In this document: in pieces, positions 46,154 through 57,922 of the stretch | How the letters are laid out: each line of letters opens with the position of its first letter | Numbering within the stretch: the first letter of the stretch is position 1 | Origin: Dichomitus squalens LYAD-421 SS1 | Lineage: Eukaryota; Basidiomycota; Agaricomycetes; Polyporales; Polyporaceae | NCBI RefSeq assembly: GCF_000275845.1 | Contig: NW_006766883.1 | Coordinates: 2,439,843-2,503,842 of the forward strand | Direction of reading: 5' to 3' | DNA: 64,000 nucleotides | The notes under the pieces: model-generated | The model's database searches: none | Told to the model about the DNA's origin: nothing | The model's input: only the letters and a program-made list of their open reading frames with translations | Position numbers and translations under genes: made by a program

Positions 46154-46161
46154 GTCGCCCG
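46154..46161. repeat. Right target-site duplication of the MITE
   Basis: GTCGCCCG, identical to 45578-45585. Confidence 0.9.
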
Positions 46162-46628
46162 TGGCTACTCCATGCCCCGTCTTCCCACGCTTGCTATAAC
46201 GTACATGACGCTAAAGGCGGTCTGTCGGTGTCCAGTCACGCAGCCATCATCTGACGTTGAACTCGGAGGTACACAGACCTGATCATTACTGCATGCAGCA
46301 TGGCGAATAATGTACAGTCACCCTACACATATTCATACATCGCACACGCAAGCACCGAAAGCGCATCCGGTACCTACGATCGACTTCGCAAACAACAATC
46401 CAAACGTTAGTAGGTCAAACGGGGCAGAGAGAGAGCAAGAACTAAACTAGGGATGAGGGCGCCGGAGCTTGAGAACACATGGTAGCACAAACACAGTCGA
46501 TGATCGCCGCTGGAGCAGATGCAGTCTGACTCCGGCCCGACACGGCAGGGCCTATCCACCAGAGGGAGAGCGAACTGCTAGAGGGGATCCTGCACGGAGC
46601 AAGGGCAGGACACTGGACAGGGGCTCGT
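46162..46628. other. Gene-free interval beside the MITE
   Basis: Downstream of the YABBY-like gene. Nothing recognisable apart from ordinary intergenic sequence. Confidence 0.4.
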
Positions 46629-47004
46629 CTACTTGCTCTCCTTCTGCTTGTTCCAATTGTCGATGACGAGCTTGAACCTATGACCGATACAACGACGATA
46701 AGCCCCTCCCGCTGATGGAAGCACTCAGGGACCGCGCTGGTTCCGCACCTATCCTTATGCGGCATGTCGGGATTTTCCTGTTTGAGCCGCGCGACTTCCG
46801 TCTGCATGAACTTGTTGAAGTCGGTCAGCTTCTTCCTGCCGCCGGCACCGCTCGACTTTCCTGTGCGCGCGCGTCCCCCGGACCGTCAGCACGCCCCTCG
46901 GACGCACGCAGATAAGGCAGATACGCACTCCTAGCCTTGGCGGTGGTGGACGCCTTCTTGGACGGGTCAGCCGCGCTCTGCTGCTTTCCGGTAGTAACAA
47001 CCAT
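46629..47004 (-). CDS. Small YABBY/HMG-box-like protein (78 residues)
   Basis: Three exons (47004-46929, 46860-46749, 46677-46629) join in frame to 78 residues. The first 35 are basic and low-complexity (GKQQSAADPSKKASTTAKA). The rest is a single helical domain: GRKKLTDFNKFMQTEVARL, KQENPDMPHKDR, FKLVIDNWNKQKESK. This resembles the HMG-box-like C-terminal domain of YABBY proteins and related fungal mini-proteins (pattern K-x-Y/F-N-x-F, then P-D/E-x-x-H-x-E/D-x-F, then N-W). It probably binds DNA in the nucleus. Both introns have GTGCG donors and AG acceptors, and both junctions fall within Arg codons. A protein this short is easily missed by gene callers. Confidence 0.8.
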
Positions 47005-48132
47005 CACGCCGACTGCGCGGAAAGTGGACCCGTGAGCACGGACGTTCGGGAAACGACGGAGCAGGCTGACCTGCTGAGCTCTCAACGCTTCGGGCGAGTT
47101 TTGGGGAGCCCCTGGTGGGAGGGTAGAGGTCGTGGTGGAGGGGAGAGGTGTGGATGACGCATAGGCTCTAGCTAAGGGGCTTTATAGCGAGGCGAGAGGA
47201 GGACCGTGCACTCTGACGGCTTTCTAGTCCGGTAACGCGCTTCGATCGCACTTCCCCGTCAAACCGTGGACCCCGGCCACCACTCGCGCGTATCCTGTCA
47301 GAAATGGCAACCGTTGTGTTGGTCCGTGTTCCCCCTCCTCCCGCGCCATCTATCCTCTCTGCACGTCCGTAAGTCCAGCTCTTCCGGAACTAGACCTTCA
47401 GATATTTGCATACTCCAGAGTCCATTGCATGTGAGTACTTAGCGCCCGCCCAGAGGTTCAAGGGGAGACTCAGGATCAACCAGGTCGCGTGAGCGTGTAC
47501 ATAATGTCTGAATATCACGCTTGATCAAGCCCAGTATCTCGACAAATCCAACGTGTCCTTTCTGTGAGAAACTGGCCCGCTCGCCAGCAAAAACATGTGA
47601 TCTCCAAGTGGAGACTGGCGGATGGGCGGCAGCGCACGTAGTCTAACGCGTCTGCGGGCGCGTCAGGTTCATGCTTTGAACCACACCACCACGGGCGTCT
47701 CCCCAGTGCGCACTGGCACGGACACGTCCGTAAGCAAAGTCTTTGCGGCATCTTCGCTACCCCTATGGGGTCCCAGCGTCCACGCCACCTGCCTCCACGG
47801 CCAGGGGTCGGGGGACGCTATGCGAGATTACCGAAGCATCGTCGTGAGATTGCCAGGAAGGTATGGAAGACTACTCGAATTCTTCAAGAGCCGAGGCTAT
47901 TCCCGACGGGAGGATAACAGACGCAGTCTCTGGTATATGTACGCGTACATCTATGCAGCAAAAAAAGGGGCAGAACTGCCCACAATACGCCCATCGTGAA
48001 CACGTACGATCGCATATATACGAGGTCAGGCGAGGGACTGGACGGAGCGCCGTATATTTCCCTACTTATATATCCATCGATGCCTAAGGGGCTCGCACGA
48101 CGCCTTAAGCGGCATGCACGATCTACGACGGG
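47005..48132. other. Intergenic interval between YABBY-like gene and VPS33 3' end
   Basis: About 1.1 kb. The left part should be the YABBY-like promoter. A 14-bp palindrome ATGTACGCGTACAT is at 47937-47950. No gene or RNA recognised. Long plus-strand frames near 48000-48580 lie opposite VPS33 and look like its shadow. Confidence 0.4.
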
Positions 48133-50946
48133 CTACAGCCCAACCTCTTTCGACGTGGCGCTCGCCGTGCCCGCGATGCTGTCTATCATCGTGTTGCCGT
48201 TGATGATTCCCGTGGTTGCTATCAGGAATTTCCGGCCTAGCGCAGGACACGAAACAATTCAGAAGCACGTCCCACCAAAGAAAAACCCTAGCGAAATGAG
48301 CCCGCCCACCTTTGTTCTGTCGCCCCACCCAGCGGAGCGCAGCGATCTCCGTGTAGGTGCACCCGCCCAAGAAGAACACGACCGTCGTCGTCGGGCGTTC
48401 CCTCGGAAGCACTGTGCGAACCGATTCATATCAGCATGCCGTAGGCGGTCAGAACGTCCGCGCAGAAGCCAGGCCAGCTGCACGCACTCAGCGACAAAAC
48501 GGGGGGAAACGCTCCGCCATCCTGGCCCCCGGGTAACTTCTGCACGATGTCGACGGTCTCGCCCGGGATGGACGCGATGACGTCCTCGAAGCCCTTCCAG
48601 CCCACGATCGGGTGCGCCTGCACCAGGGGCGTGCCCGCCGTGCCCCCTCTCCGTGATGCGCTGTCGCCGTCCGCGCCAGAGCCCTTCTTGTCTGCTCCCT
48701 TCTCCTTCTCCGCGGCCGGATTGCTCAGGACGCCGCCCTTCTGCGCTACGCACTGCACGAGGCGCACGCTGATCGGCGCGAAGCCGGAGTATACGTAGCT
48801 TATGTCGTTCTCGAGTTCTTCCATGGGGTCTGGATCCTCGACTAGGAGCCGCAGGGATTTCCGCAGGTTGGCGTAGGGGTACTTGGAATCTGCGACAGAC
48901 GGAGGGGCGTTGTGGGGCAGAGGGTTGGGCAAGAGGACTGACAGTGGTGGCGCAGCGAGTGACAAGAGCAACGGTAAGTAGTTATAACCGTATGTCTGGA
49001 TTTCATACTGTCAGCCGGCCAAGTAGGGTGACGGAGATATGAGGAACAGCACCTGCAGGATTTCACGCTTGATGTTCTCTAACAACTTGGCCTTAACACC
49101 TCCGGTCACCACGCTAGCTAGACAAAGCAACCGAACGACAGTGCGCATGTCCGCTCCTTGCGCAATCAAGTCTTCGATCGCCGCGATTTGCGCATTCACC
49201 TCATACAGCGCGAGCAAATCTGACAATCGCAGCAGTCAACTCCTCGGACATCTTCATTGGTGTTGAAGACGCACTCTGCTGGATCTCCAACGACTTGTTG
49301 AACTCCTCCGTCCTCGTCATCGGCACCAGCATCTCCGACAACCCAGTATCTATCACGCAGAACGAGAGTCAGTGTTGCCCACATGGTGACCACGCGGCAG
49401 GGGGGCAACTCACGTAGCCGGAGCGACTGGTGCTCGTTCTGGAGGCCCCCCAGTCTCCCTACGAAGTCCTTGAGCTGGGCAACGGTCATCGCCTGATGCC
49501 TAAGCTAGCGAGGCACATCACGTCAGGCGCGATCACACGACGTCAGCGGTCTTTCGGGAAGCAAACCTTGTAATCGTCGTCGAGCCGTCGCGCCACCTGA
49601 TTAAGCTTCTTGCCCACAGCGGAGAAGTTGAGGTCCCGGAGCTCCGCCAGTAATGGATCCGTCGCAGTGGTGAGATGGTGCTTGCGCTTCTTCTCCCTTG
49701 TCAGCGACGTGGCTGTAGCCGTTGACGTTGACGCTGCATTGGGTGCTGCGGAGGCATTCGGTTGGTTGGACGCGGGTGGAGGCGAGACGAGGGAGACTGA
49801 CACCTCGACGTGTGCTGTAGGATTGCATTAACAAAGAATTTATCAGACGGGCGGACACACCGACAATTCTTGAGGCCGATCAATTCATCAATCAGACCCT
49901 CGTATGTGAGCTGTGTTAGGAGAGGGGAGATCATATCCACCCGGCGGTCGAGCACGATCAATGAGTCAATTGTGTCCGAGGGTGCGCTCAAGTGTGTATC
50001 GGCAGGCGCTGCTGCTGCTGCTTGAGGGGTGTTCCTGGTCAGGAGGTTAGCAAGGCGCTGTGAATTGTGTCAGTCGTGACTGCGGCAAGGAGAGGACGAC
50101 ACCTACCGCGGCATAGTCGCCTTTGCCGATAATGCGGGGGAATGCGCCATGTAGCTTCTCTAGAGTAAGGAGGGCTTGCATGGAGTCATAAATTACGGTT
50201 TCGTCTCCGTCCTATTCTCCGTGTAAGAGTTGAATACGATTATACGAGAAGGGAGCCACGTACTCACCACCCAGATCTCTTTGAACGCGTTGTCGTTCTC
50301 CAACGATATCACGTCATCAGCAATAGGGATGAACTGTAGGTTATATGAGGAAACGGTGACATCGCCAAGGACGCCCTCTTCCTCGAGGATACGAGTGACA
50401 AGCGTGGATGTCCGGGGAACGAGAAAGATGGTATAGGTGTGCTTTTGGTTCTCCCTGGCATGTCGCTTAACCTGGTCTTGCGATAAATGAGAAGGGTACG
50501 GAGGGGAATAGATGGGCGAAACCTAACCTGCTATAATCTTGATCCACTTGATGAACGGTCGGCATAGGTATACAATGTTTGTGGATGTTGCAGAAAGAGC
50601 CCCAGGCTCTAGCCAGAACATCTTATCCACGCCATGATGCTGCAGGGCGTCAGAAGGAGTGCGCGTATGAAGTGTGCCTGTGCTCACCTTCAGCACCGCA
50701 ACCTCCGTGACCAACCCTAGGGGGCCTGCCAGTGTCGGATCCAACACAAGGGTCTTTGCGCCGTTCACCTGTTGTGATTTAGATCGCGTAGTCACAGGAA
50801 ATAGTGATGCCACGCACAGAATTGAGTGAATCCACCAAAGCCTTCCTAGCCAACTCCCTCAAGACCGAAACATCAAGCTGACCTTCACTTCCACTGTCCG
50901 TCTTCGACGCCGCGACTTCTGATGATGGAACGGAGGATGACGCCAT
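48133..50946 (-). CDS. VPS33: Vacuolar sorting SM protein Vps33 (HOPS/CORVET subunit)
   Basis: About ten exons, starting MASSSVPSSEVAASKTDSGS at 50946. Conserved blocks in order: GAKTLVLDPTLAGPLGLVTE, HGVDKMFWLEPG, NIVYLCRPFIKWIKIIAG, HTYTIFLVPRTSTLVTRILE, YNLQFIPIADDVISLENDNA, GKGDYAARLANLL, DSLIVLDRRVDMISPLLTQL, TYEGLIDELIG (Sec1-family signature), DPLLAELRDLNFSAVGKKLN, QLKDFVGRLGGLQNEHQSLR, and the C-terminus VVFFLGGCTYTEIAALRW then KFLIATTGIINGNTMIDSIA. Domain 3 carries an Ala/Ser/Thr/Pro-rich insert before DPLLAE. Vps33 binds SNARE bundles in HOPS and CORVET and promotes fusion at endosomes and vacuoles. The last intron (GTGGGC...GCTAG) joins QNKG to RKFLI in frame. Confidence 0.95.
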
Positions 50947-51450
50947 GCCTAGTGAGATTCCTGGTAGGCTAGGCTCAGCAAACGCGCAAAGTCAGGAGTC
51001 TAGGAAGACAGGTGCACTGTAAGACAAGTGCGGAGACAGCCTGGTACTTTGTGGCGCGGATCGCTGCCCAGAACGCACGACTCGCTCCGGCCCGGTTCCG
51101 CGCCCTCCATCGCGTCAGTTCGAGGGTACACTAAGTACAGTACTGCCGCCGTGGCTGCACCAGATGCCAGTGACCAGCGAAATCCGTTTGCTACGCTCGT
51201 ATGACAAAGCATGGCTCCACGATGGCAAAGTTATCACTATGCTATAGCTTCAAGCACCCTTTCAGTAATGCTGGACTCGGAGCTGAGGCGGGCACTCGAA
51301 GAGGTCATATAATTCAACGAATACATATATCTCCATACAACAACGCACAGAGACAAAGCGAGATTCACGACAGCATGATAGCAGGATTCACAAGAGGTAT
51401 ATGGTGGGGTGGGGGAGAACGGGAAGGTGCCCCGACATGCAATATGGCGC
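50947..51450. other. VPS33 upstream region
   Basis: About 500 bp between the VPS33 start and the end of the dsRNA-binding gene. It should hold the VPS33 promoter. Nothing specific recognised. Confidence 0.4.
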
Positions 51451-51839
51451 TCACTGCGTCGACTCAGCACCAGAATACCTATGCGTAGAGAAGGGCATCG
51501 GCTTACGCAGTGCCCGCTGAGGGCCATCATTTTGGCCGCCTCCTCCTTGGCCGCCTTCTTCGAAGTGCCGAATGCGGAGAAGACCTCGAGGCGTTCCCCA
51601 TTGTCTTGGACACCATCAGCTACCGCGTGTAAATTGTGTCGAGTCCACTCACAAATGGGTGTCGCTTTGAACCACGGAAGGTGGTCTAGGCCCCCAATGC
51701 GCTCCGCCTCCCACTCCAGCCGGATTCCGCCCCATTGATTGACCTGAGGGAGGTAGCCCCAGACGGAGCTGGGCTCGCGGAATATATGTGTTCCGATGCG
51801 CTCCAAGAAGACCAAATGGGGCGGCATGTTCACGATCAT
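51451..51839 (-). CDS. Small stand-alone dsRNA-binding-domain protein
   Basis: Starts MIVNMPPHLVFLERIGTHIF. The single domain follows the dsRBM order: WGYLPQVNQWGGIRLEWEAE (helix 1 and strand 1), GGLDHLPWFKATPI (strand 1-2), NGERLEVFSAFGTSKKAAKE (strand 3 and helix 2) and EAAKMMALSGHC. I propose two introns: 51652-51605 (48 nt, GTGAGT...CCAAG), which removes 16 codons and gives ATPIYNGERLEVF, and 51506-51454 (GTAAGC...CGCAG), after which TGA stops the protein at about 95 residues. The first intron is a multiple of three and stop-free, so its retention would still be read. It might bind dsRNA in an accessory role in RNA silencing or editing, but no catalytic domain is present. Confidence 0.65.
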
Positions 51840-51908
51840 TTTCGCGAGTAATGCTTTCGTAGTGAGATACGATGCAGTCGACGCAATGCTTCACCTGAGC
51901 AAAGCGCA

Positions 51909-51915
51909 TTTTATA
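51909..51915 (-). promoter_or_regulatory. TATA-like box of the dsRNA-binding gene
   Basis: TATAAAA on the minus strand, 70-76 bp before the proposed start codon. Confidence 0.45.
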
Positions 51916-52416
51916 CACAACACAACTCCTACCGCAGCACACGAGCGATTCCCTTCTAGAATCCTAGCTACCAGCGACCGTGCTGCCTCGAGGGAATCCT
52001 AGGGACTGTCTTCGGGCTCGAGCGGAAGCTTAGATAATGGAGCTGTGCTGCAGATCTTCGTGAGAACCCCAGAACATGCACCTGAATCTAAACCTACGGG
52101 ATCATTGAAGAAGACCTGGTTTGGGAGGATCGTGAGTCCCCCTTCTCTGCATGCTTCATAGCCGGAAGAATGGGTCGCGTATACCCGGTTTGTTCATCCC
52201 AATACTACGAATGGGAGACGGTCTACTTGACTCCGGCAGTCTCCTCAGATACCCCACTTCAGATACTTCTCAATTGCCGATGTACATATTGAGTCGAACA
52301 TACATTGTCCTTGATGTAAGAGGAAAGCTACACTACATCCGCAGATTTGTCAGTATGAAGCCACAAGAAAGCAGCGAACGACTTACGACAGCATTGAGAG
52401 ATAGGTACGAAAGCAG
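51916..52416. other. Interval between NTE1 stop and dsRNA-binding gene promoter
   Basis: About 500 bp, 3' of NTE1 and upstream of the small dsRBD gene. No feature recognised. Confidence 0.4.
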
Positions 52417-55400
52417 TTATATTGAGTTTCTACGGGCGCTCCGGCCACGCGTCCTACCTGCTGCAGGCCTGTTCGCCTCCCCCACGTAGGGTGACGGCAG
52501 AAGGCCCTCTGCTTCGAACTTCTCCAGGAAATCCATGGCTGCGTGGTACCCCTTCCTCTGTATCTCCTCGAACTTTCCGAACTGCAGGGTGCCATACTGC
52601 ACAACCGCGTGTCAGTGTTATTGTGCACGCGTTCAGGAATTGTGACATGTACCTCCTGCACTGGCATCTGCATGTACAGACAGCCCTTCATAGTCTTTGC
52701 CTCTTCAAGAGTCTTGACGCTCGAGACGCTTGAGGACTAGGTCAAATGTATGTCCCATAGAACAGGATCGGATAGACTTACTACGCGAGCCGCTGCTGCA
52801 GCTCGGTAATCGCGGGCACATTTCGGGCATTCGAGAAGGGATTCCATCGGTTAATGAAGAGCCACACGCCCGAGACAGAGTCACCAAAGTTGCGTGGCGA
52901 GTTGTCGTCGATCTACGTAAGTGACCGCAACCATGAGAACTGAGCTGTCATTGGGCTTTCAATGCACTCACCGATCCGACATCCGACGCAATGACGGCGC
53001 TCGCTCCCATCGAGAGCATGGTGGAAACCTACATACCCAGTCAAACTATTATTCGACTGAAGGAACGATGGACTCACAGGAAGATTGTCGACTACAACAC
53101 GCTTCAAGTCAGCGAAGACAGGCGGCTAGTGCAACAGCTTACGTACCATAACCGCCGTCTACAAGCATACTTCCGTTATCGCAGATCGGCGGGAGCAGAC
53201 CAACCAATGTCATGGAAGCCCCTAGTCAGCTGATTTTCAGCTCCAGAATCCGAGGGTTCTGCCCAATTCAGTCTTACGAATGAACCGCCATGCATATCCC
53301 GTCTCGTGGATTTCCATCTGCGAAGGATTGAGGTTCGTGGAGTTGCAGAAGAACGGCAGCCACATGTCTTCAATGTGGAGGTCATAGAACGCCTACAACA
53401 GACGGGAGGTTGGCGGTATCCTGCAATATCAGAACCTAAAACAAACCTTGTAGATGGAGCGATTGAACTCGTGACCCTAAACAAGCGACATTAGCACATT
53501 ACCTCAACTCTAGGAACGATGGTATGCGTACAGTAGTGTAAGCAACGATGGGGTAGGTCACATCGGACAGCATCCTCCAGAAGTTGGCCATTCGGGCGCT
53601 GAACTGCTTCGCCCTGCCGGAGCTCGAGATGATATCGCCTTCTCGCGCGTACAGTCCGCCAATGAAAGCGCCGATGCTGGTGCCTTCGTGTTGCTGTGAG
53701 CACACATTCAAGCAGAAATAGTGACTTCCTCACCTCCGATATGGTCTACTGGAATCCCACATTCCTCCAAAGCACGTAGGACGCCCTATGGAGGACGTGA
53801 TAAATCCGAGCCACGGGGCACTTCTAGCAAACGTACCAGATGAGAGATACCACGCGCCCCGCCTCCGCCCAGGACGACACCGATCGACTTGCCACATATC
53901 CTCCTCGCAAGGCGTGCGAAGTCGCTCATATGCGGAGGCCGCTGGGGTCGTGGGTCGGATCGCGCGCCGCGATACCTCTGGATCTCGCTCTGCACCCGGT
54001 CCTTCATCTTCTTGAGCGCCACCACGGCAGCAGGATCTGGAGGCGCAGCTGGTGTTCGTACAACAGATGGGTTCAGGCCCTAGCAAATACTTATCAGGGA
54101 GCATCTCCGATTCGATGGGGAGCCAACTCACCGGGAGCTCAACATGGATGTGCTGGTGGACCCAAGGACGATGCTGGCAAGATTTCAGCACAAATTCTCG
54201 AAATAGTAACCGGAGTGCAGACACACCTTGAGCCACTCTCGTGTTGATCCAGGCACGACTGACCTATCTGGGTGTAATAGCACGAGCTCCTTCCTCGCTG
54301 TTGTCTTTAACGTCAATAGCAGCCTCTCGTACTCTCCGATGCTTGGATCGTCGCCCATGCCTACGACCATCACAGAGTCCGCCTGGCGAATGCACGTCTG
54401 CGTCCACGAGCTGCTCACAGCTGAGTCAGCGATATATAGCACGATCCGGTATTTCTGCTCCTGCTCCGCCAACCAGCCCGCCGCCTTGAGCTTGCCCATT
54501 CGCGTGAACGCATGCCGGCCGAGGTGGTCGGAGACAGACGCCTGGTTTAGAAACGCTGTGGGTGCCCCAATAGCCTCGAGGGCGGTGTGGAGCTTGCGCG
54601 CGAAGGCCTCCACTGGGATGTTGCGGGAGACGGGGAGGATGGCGACGTTCTTGAGATTGATATTCCCTCCGCGGGAGCGCTCAGCTGCCATGCTTTTGTA
54701 CGAGGTGTCGAGTTCTGTGCGGACACGAGAGGCGATCATGCGGAGAAGCCTGAAAGGGGTTAGGAAGCCGGTTACGACATGTAGTGTGACAAAATACGCA
54801 CTGGGCTGTTGTCCGCGGATTCCTGTATTACCTATGTCAATCAGCCAGAATAGTACTTAGAGAGGAACTACACATACCGAGCAGATATGGCATTGAACAG
54901 CGTCTGCGGCATGCGAATGAGCTCCGTGTCACGGATAGCGTGAACAGTGTTCCTCCGCGGGGAGCTGGCGATGACATCCAGCTCTCCGACAGTATCTCCC
55001 TGGCCGTACTCAGCCACGATGGTGATGGCGCCATTTTCCTTCTCGGTGATAGCACGAAGACGACCATTGATAACGATGTAGAAGCTGTCGCTTTCGTCTT
55101 CCGGTCGCCAAAGCACTTGGCCGGCATCGACCTGCACCCAATCGAGAGAGCCGTCGATGTGAAGGACTACGGTTCGCGACGTCATGATGCGTCAACGCCG
55201 TGTATATGTCATAAGGACGTACCAAGAGGTGAGAGCAGGGAGATCAGACGCTTGGCGAGGGTGAGTAGGACGATCGGGCGTCGTTCGAGTAAGCGTTCCA
55301 GGGCGGGCGATGGCAAGAAGCCGACATAGGTGTCCGTCTTCGCGACGATGTCAACGTACGACGCAGTCTGGCAGAGCGACGCTACAGCTGCGTGAGCCGC

Positions 55401-57922
55401 ATACCCGACAGCGATAATGGGAGCAATGACGTACATAGATACCCAGCGATGCCTCCAGGCTTGACGGTGAACAGCGGCTTCTGGGAGCGGTCTTTGTCAC
55501 TCTTGCTGCGTGTCTGGTCATCAGGGCGAGGGCGCGAACCGCCAAGGAAAAAATCAGAACGAGACTGTGAACGTGTCTCGTTTTGGTCTGGCTGGACGTT
55601 CTTTCCTTGCGCGGTCTTGGCCTGTTTGTTCGTCTTCTCCTTCTCGCCGTCGCCGTGCTCCGGGGGCAAGATCATGTCAAGGAAGCCGTCGATGACGTAG
55701 AACAGTCCTGTCCAGCTAATCTTAGCCTGAGCTGCACCCCATGGCGAATGAGTGTTTACCAGTATTCCGCTCGCCAGCCTTCGCTAATATGGACCCAGCG
55801 GGGAAGAACAATATCTCCACCTCGTTATCCAGATTGCTCAGATGCCCATCCGCATAGAACGATGTCGAGCTCTCCGTCCGCCCCGTGCTCGACGCCGCAT
55901 CGTCCATCCCGATATCCAGCAGTGACAAAGAGCCGAAAGACGACCTGAAAGCCTCCCGGCCCCCGCGCCGGCTGCTGCTTGCCCCGCTGTCGCTCGGAGG
56001 CAAGGCCGGGGAAGCCTCAACCGAGTCCCCGCCGCTCAGTGGCGGCTGGATGAGCCCGATCGACTTGGCAATGCACGACATAACTTCCTCACGCAGATCA
56101 AACTCGTCTGCGGAAGCCGTCACCCTTTGCAGCTTGAACGATGGGAGGTCGAGCGGCTCTGGGCGGGGGGTAGGGGCCCCAGCGGTGCCCCCGCTGCTGA
56201 CGGTGCGCATGATTGCATTCGGACCGTCGGCGTGGTTCCCGGTCGAGGTGAGGAGGTCGCCAGCCTGGACCAAGTGGCGCGAGCTGTGCGCCTTGAAGGG
56301 CGTGGCGGGGGAGAAGCCATTCGCAGTCATGCCCGATGCGCTGGAGCCTGCGCGTGGTTTGATTCCAGTTCCTTTGAGCTTGACGTCGTCGAACAGCGAG
56401 GACGTGCTGGAATTGCGAGAGGAGCCATAGCTGAAGTAGTCGCCCTCCGTGTCAGAGTCGTTGGAAATGGGCACGCCGTCGAACCGCTGGCGAAGCTGCT
56501 TTAGGCCGCCTTGATAGAACGACTGCGGTAAAGGGTGACAGGCGATGTCGTTGATAGCCTTCTCTGTCCGGAGGACTTCCGTTGTGAGGCCGAGATAGTT
56601 ATGTGCTGCGTTGAAGGTGACGCGAGAGAACCGCGTGAGGATGACTGGAAGACCATGCGTACTAAGATTAGTTAACACATCGAAGGAGATAGATGAGACC
56701 CTGCCTTGAACGATGTGAGCTGCCGCCCTGGGGAACTTCTTCGTCAGTCGCTGGAACGCTTCCGCTGGGATCACTGCCAGGGTGCTGTCTTCAAATGCTC
56801 GCGCAACGACGCCATAATGGCTCTGCGTCTCTGTGGAGATGCTGGCAGTGATCCGAGCGTCGTAGACAGACTCTCCGTTAGGCGTCCTGCCGTAACGGGA
56901 GTCGCGAGAACCGGAGCGTCCACGACGCGGGGAAGTGGCGTCGGCAGCATGCACAGTTGAGCCGGAAGAAGACACCGAGGCTGCACGAGACCGTTGAGCT
57001 TGCGCAGAGGCGAGATCCAGCTGCGAGACGTCAGAGTCTGAGCGCCGCGTCCGCGTCCGCAAAGGGGTACCTGAAGCTGGGGTTCTGCTTCGGCTCCGGT
57101 AGTCCGCCTCGTCGGGTCTATCACCGTCTTGCCAACTCATCTTAACGTTCTCGGTGAATAAGCTGAGGATGGTGAATAGGCTAGACAATGTTCCACCAGG
57201 GCCAACTTGATTGAGCAGCTGATATCCATTCATGTCCTCCTCGTCCCATGTCCCACCTCGACCCTGGTGCATGGTATGTCCGGTCTGAGCGTAAAGCTGC
57301 ACATTGCCGTCTATGACGCAGTAGAAGCTCTTGTCGTGGTCGAGCGAGAGAGTGTCCCCAGCGAGCAGCCTTCTCGTCTGCAGATGCCTCGCAAGTTCGT
57401 GGAAAACCTGTGAGGGATACGATGAGTGCCAGAAAAGATCCTACCTGTTGAGCTCACGCACCGGTTTCTCCAAGAAGCCAAATATGCGAACTGCTTGTAG
57501 AAACTCGTCAAGATAGTTGTGGAATGTTGGCTGCTGCTCAGGAGTATTGACATCCGGGTGCAGCTCTTGTGCGTCCGCCTTAATCAAGGGCGGTTCCTTG
57601 AGCTGAGTGTACTTGTTCAAGTACCGGAAGCGTATCCAATAATTGAGTGCGACAGCGCAGGCAAGGAAGAGGAGCGCGAATGACCAAAAGTTCAACTAAG
57701 TGAGATGATTCGGGACAGATGTCAGTGACCTGAGAGCTGGAGCAGTGCGTTCGTGAAGACATTTACCGTCAAGGTCATAGAGTAGGAGAGGACAGAGTAG
57801 ATGAATCTGGGCACGGATATGGTCGCAAAAGCAACCAATGCTTTCACCCATGATAGCAACCATACTGCGACGAACAGTTGTGATCGATTGCTCTCTACGA
57901 ATCGGACAGGCTCTACGCACAT
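52417..57922 (-). CDS. NTE1: Lysophospholipase NTE1 (neuropathy target esterase family)
   Basis: Large multi-exon gene of roughly 1,600 residues. The N-terminus from 57922 carries membrane helices ([40 protein letters not shown]) then [19 protein letters not shown]. Three cyclic-nucleotide-binding-like domains follow: [19 protein letters not shown] with [34 protein letters not shown] with [15 protein letters not shown]; and [20 protein letters not shown] with [23 protein letters not shown] block. The patatin domain has [20 protein letters not shown] (oxyanion loop), [20 protein letters not shown] (nucleophile Ser) and [20 protein letters not shown] (catalytic Asp). Long Ser-rich inserts separate the domains. 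NTE1 deacylates phosphatidylcholine at the ER to glycerophosphocholine and regulates membrane lipid balance. The C-terminus ends RSARRNSI. Confidence 0.95.

Noticed and set aside
47996..48580. 194-codon plus-strand frame
   Set aside because: Lies opposite the VPS33 C-terminal exons, which have strong family motifs, so this is a shadow.
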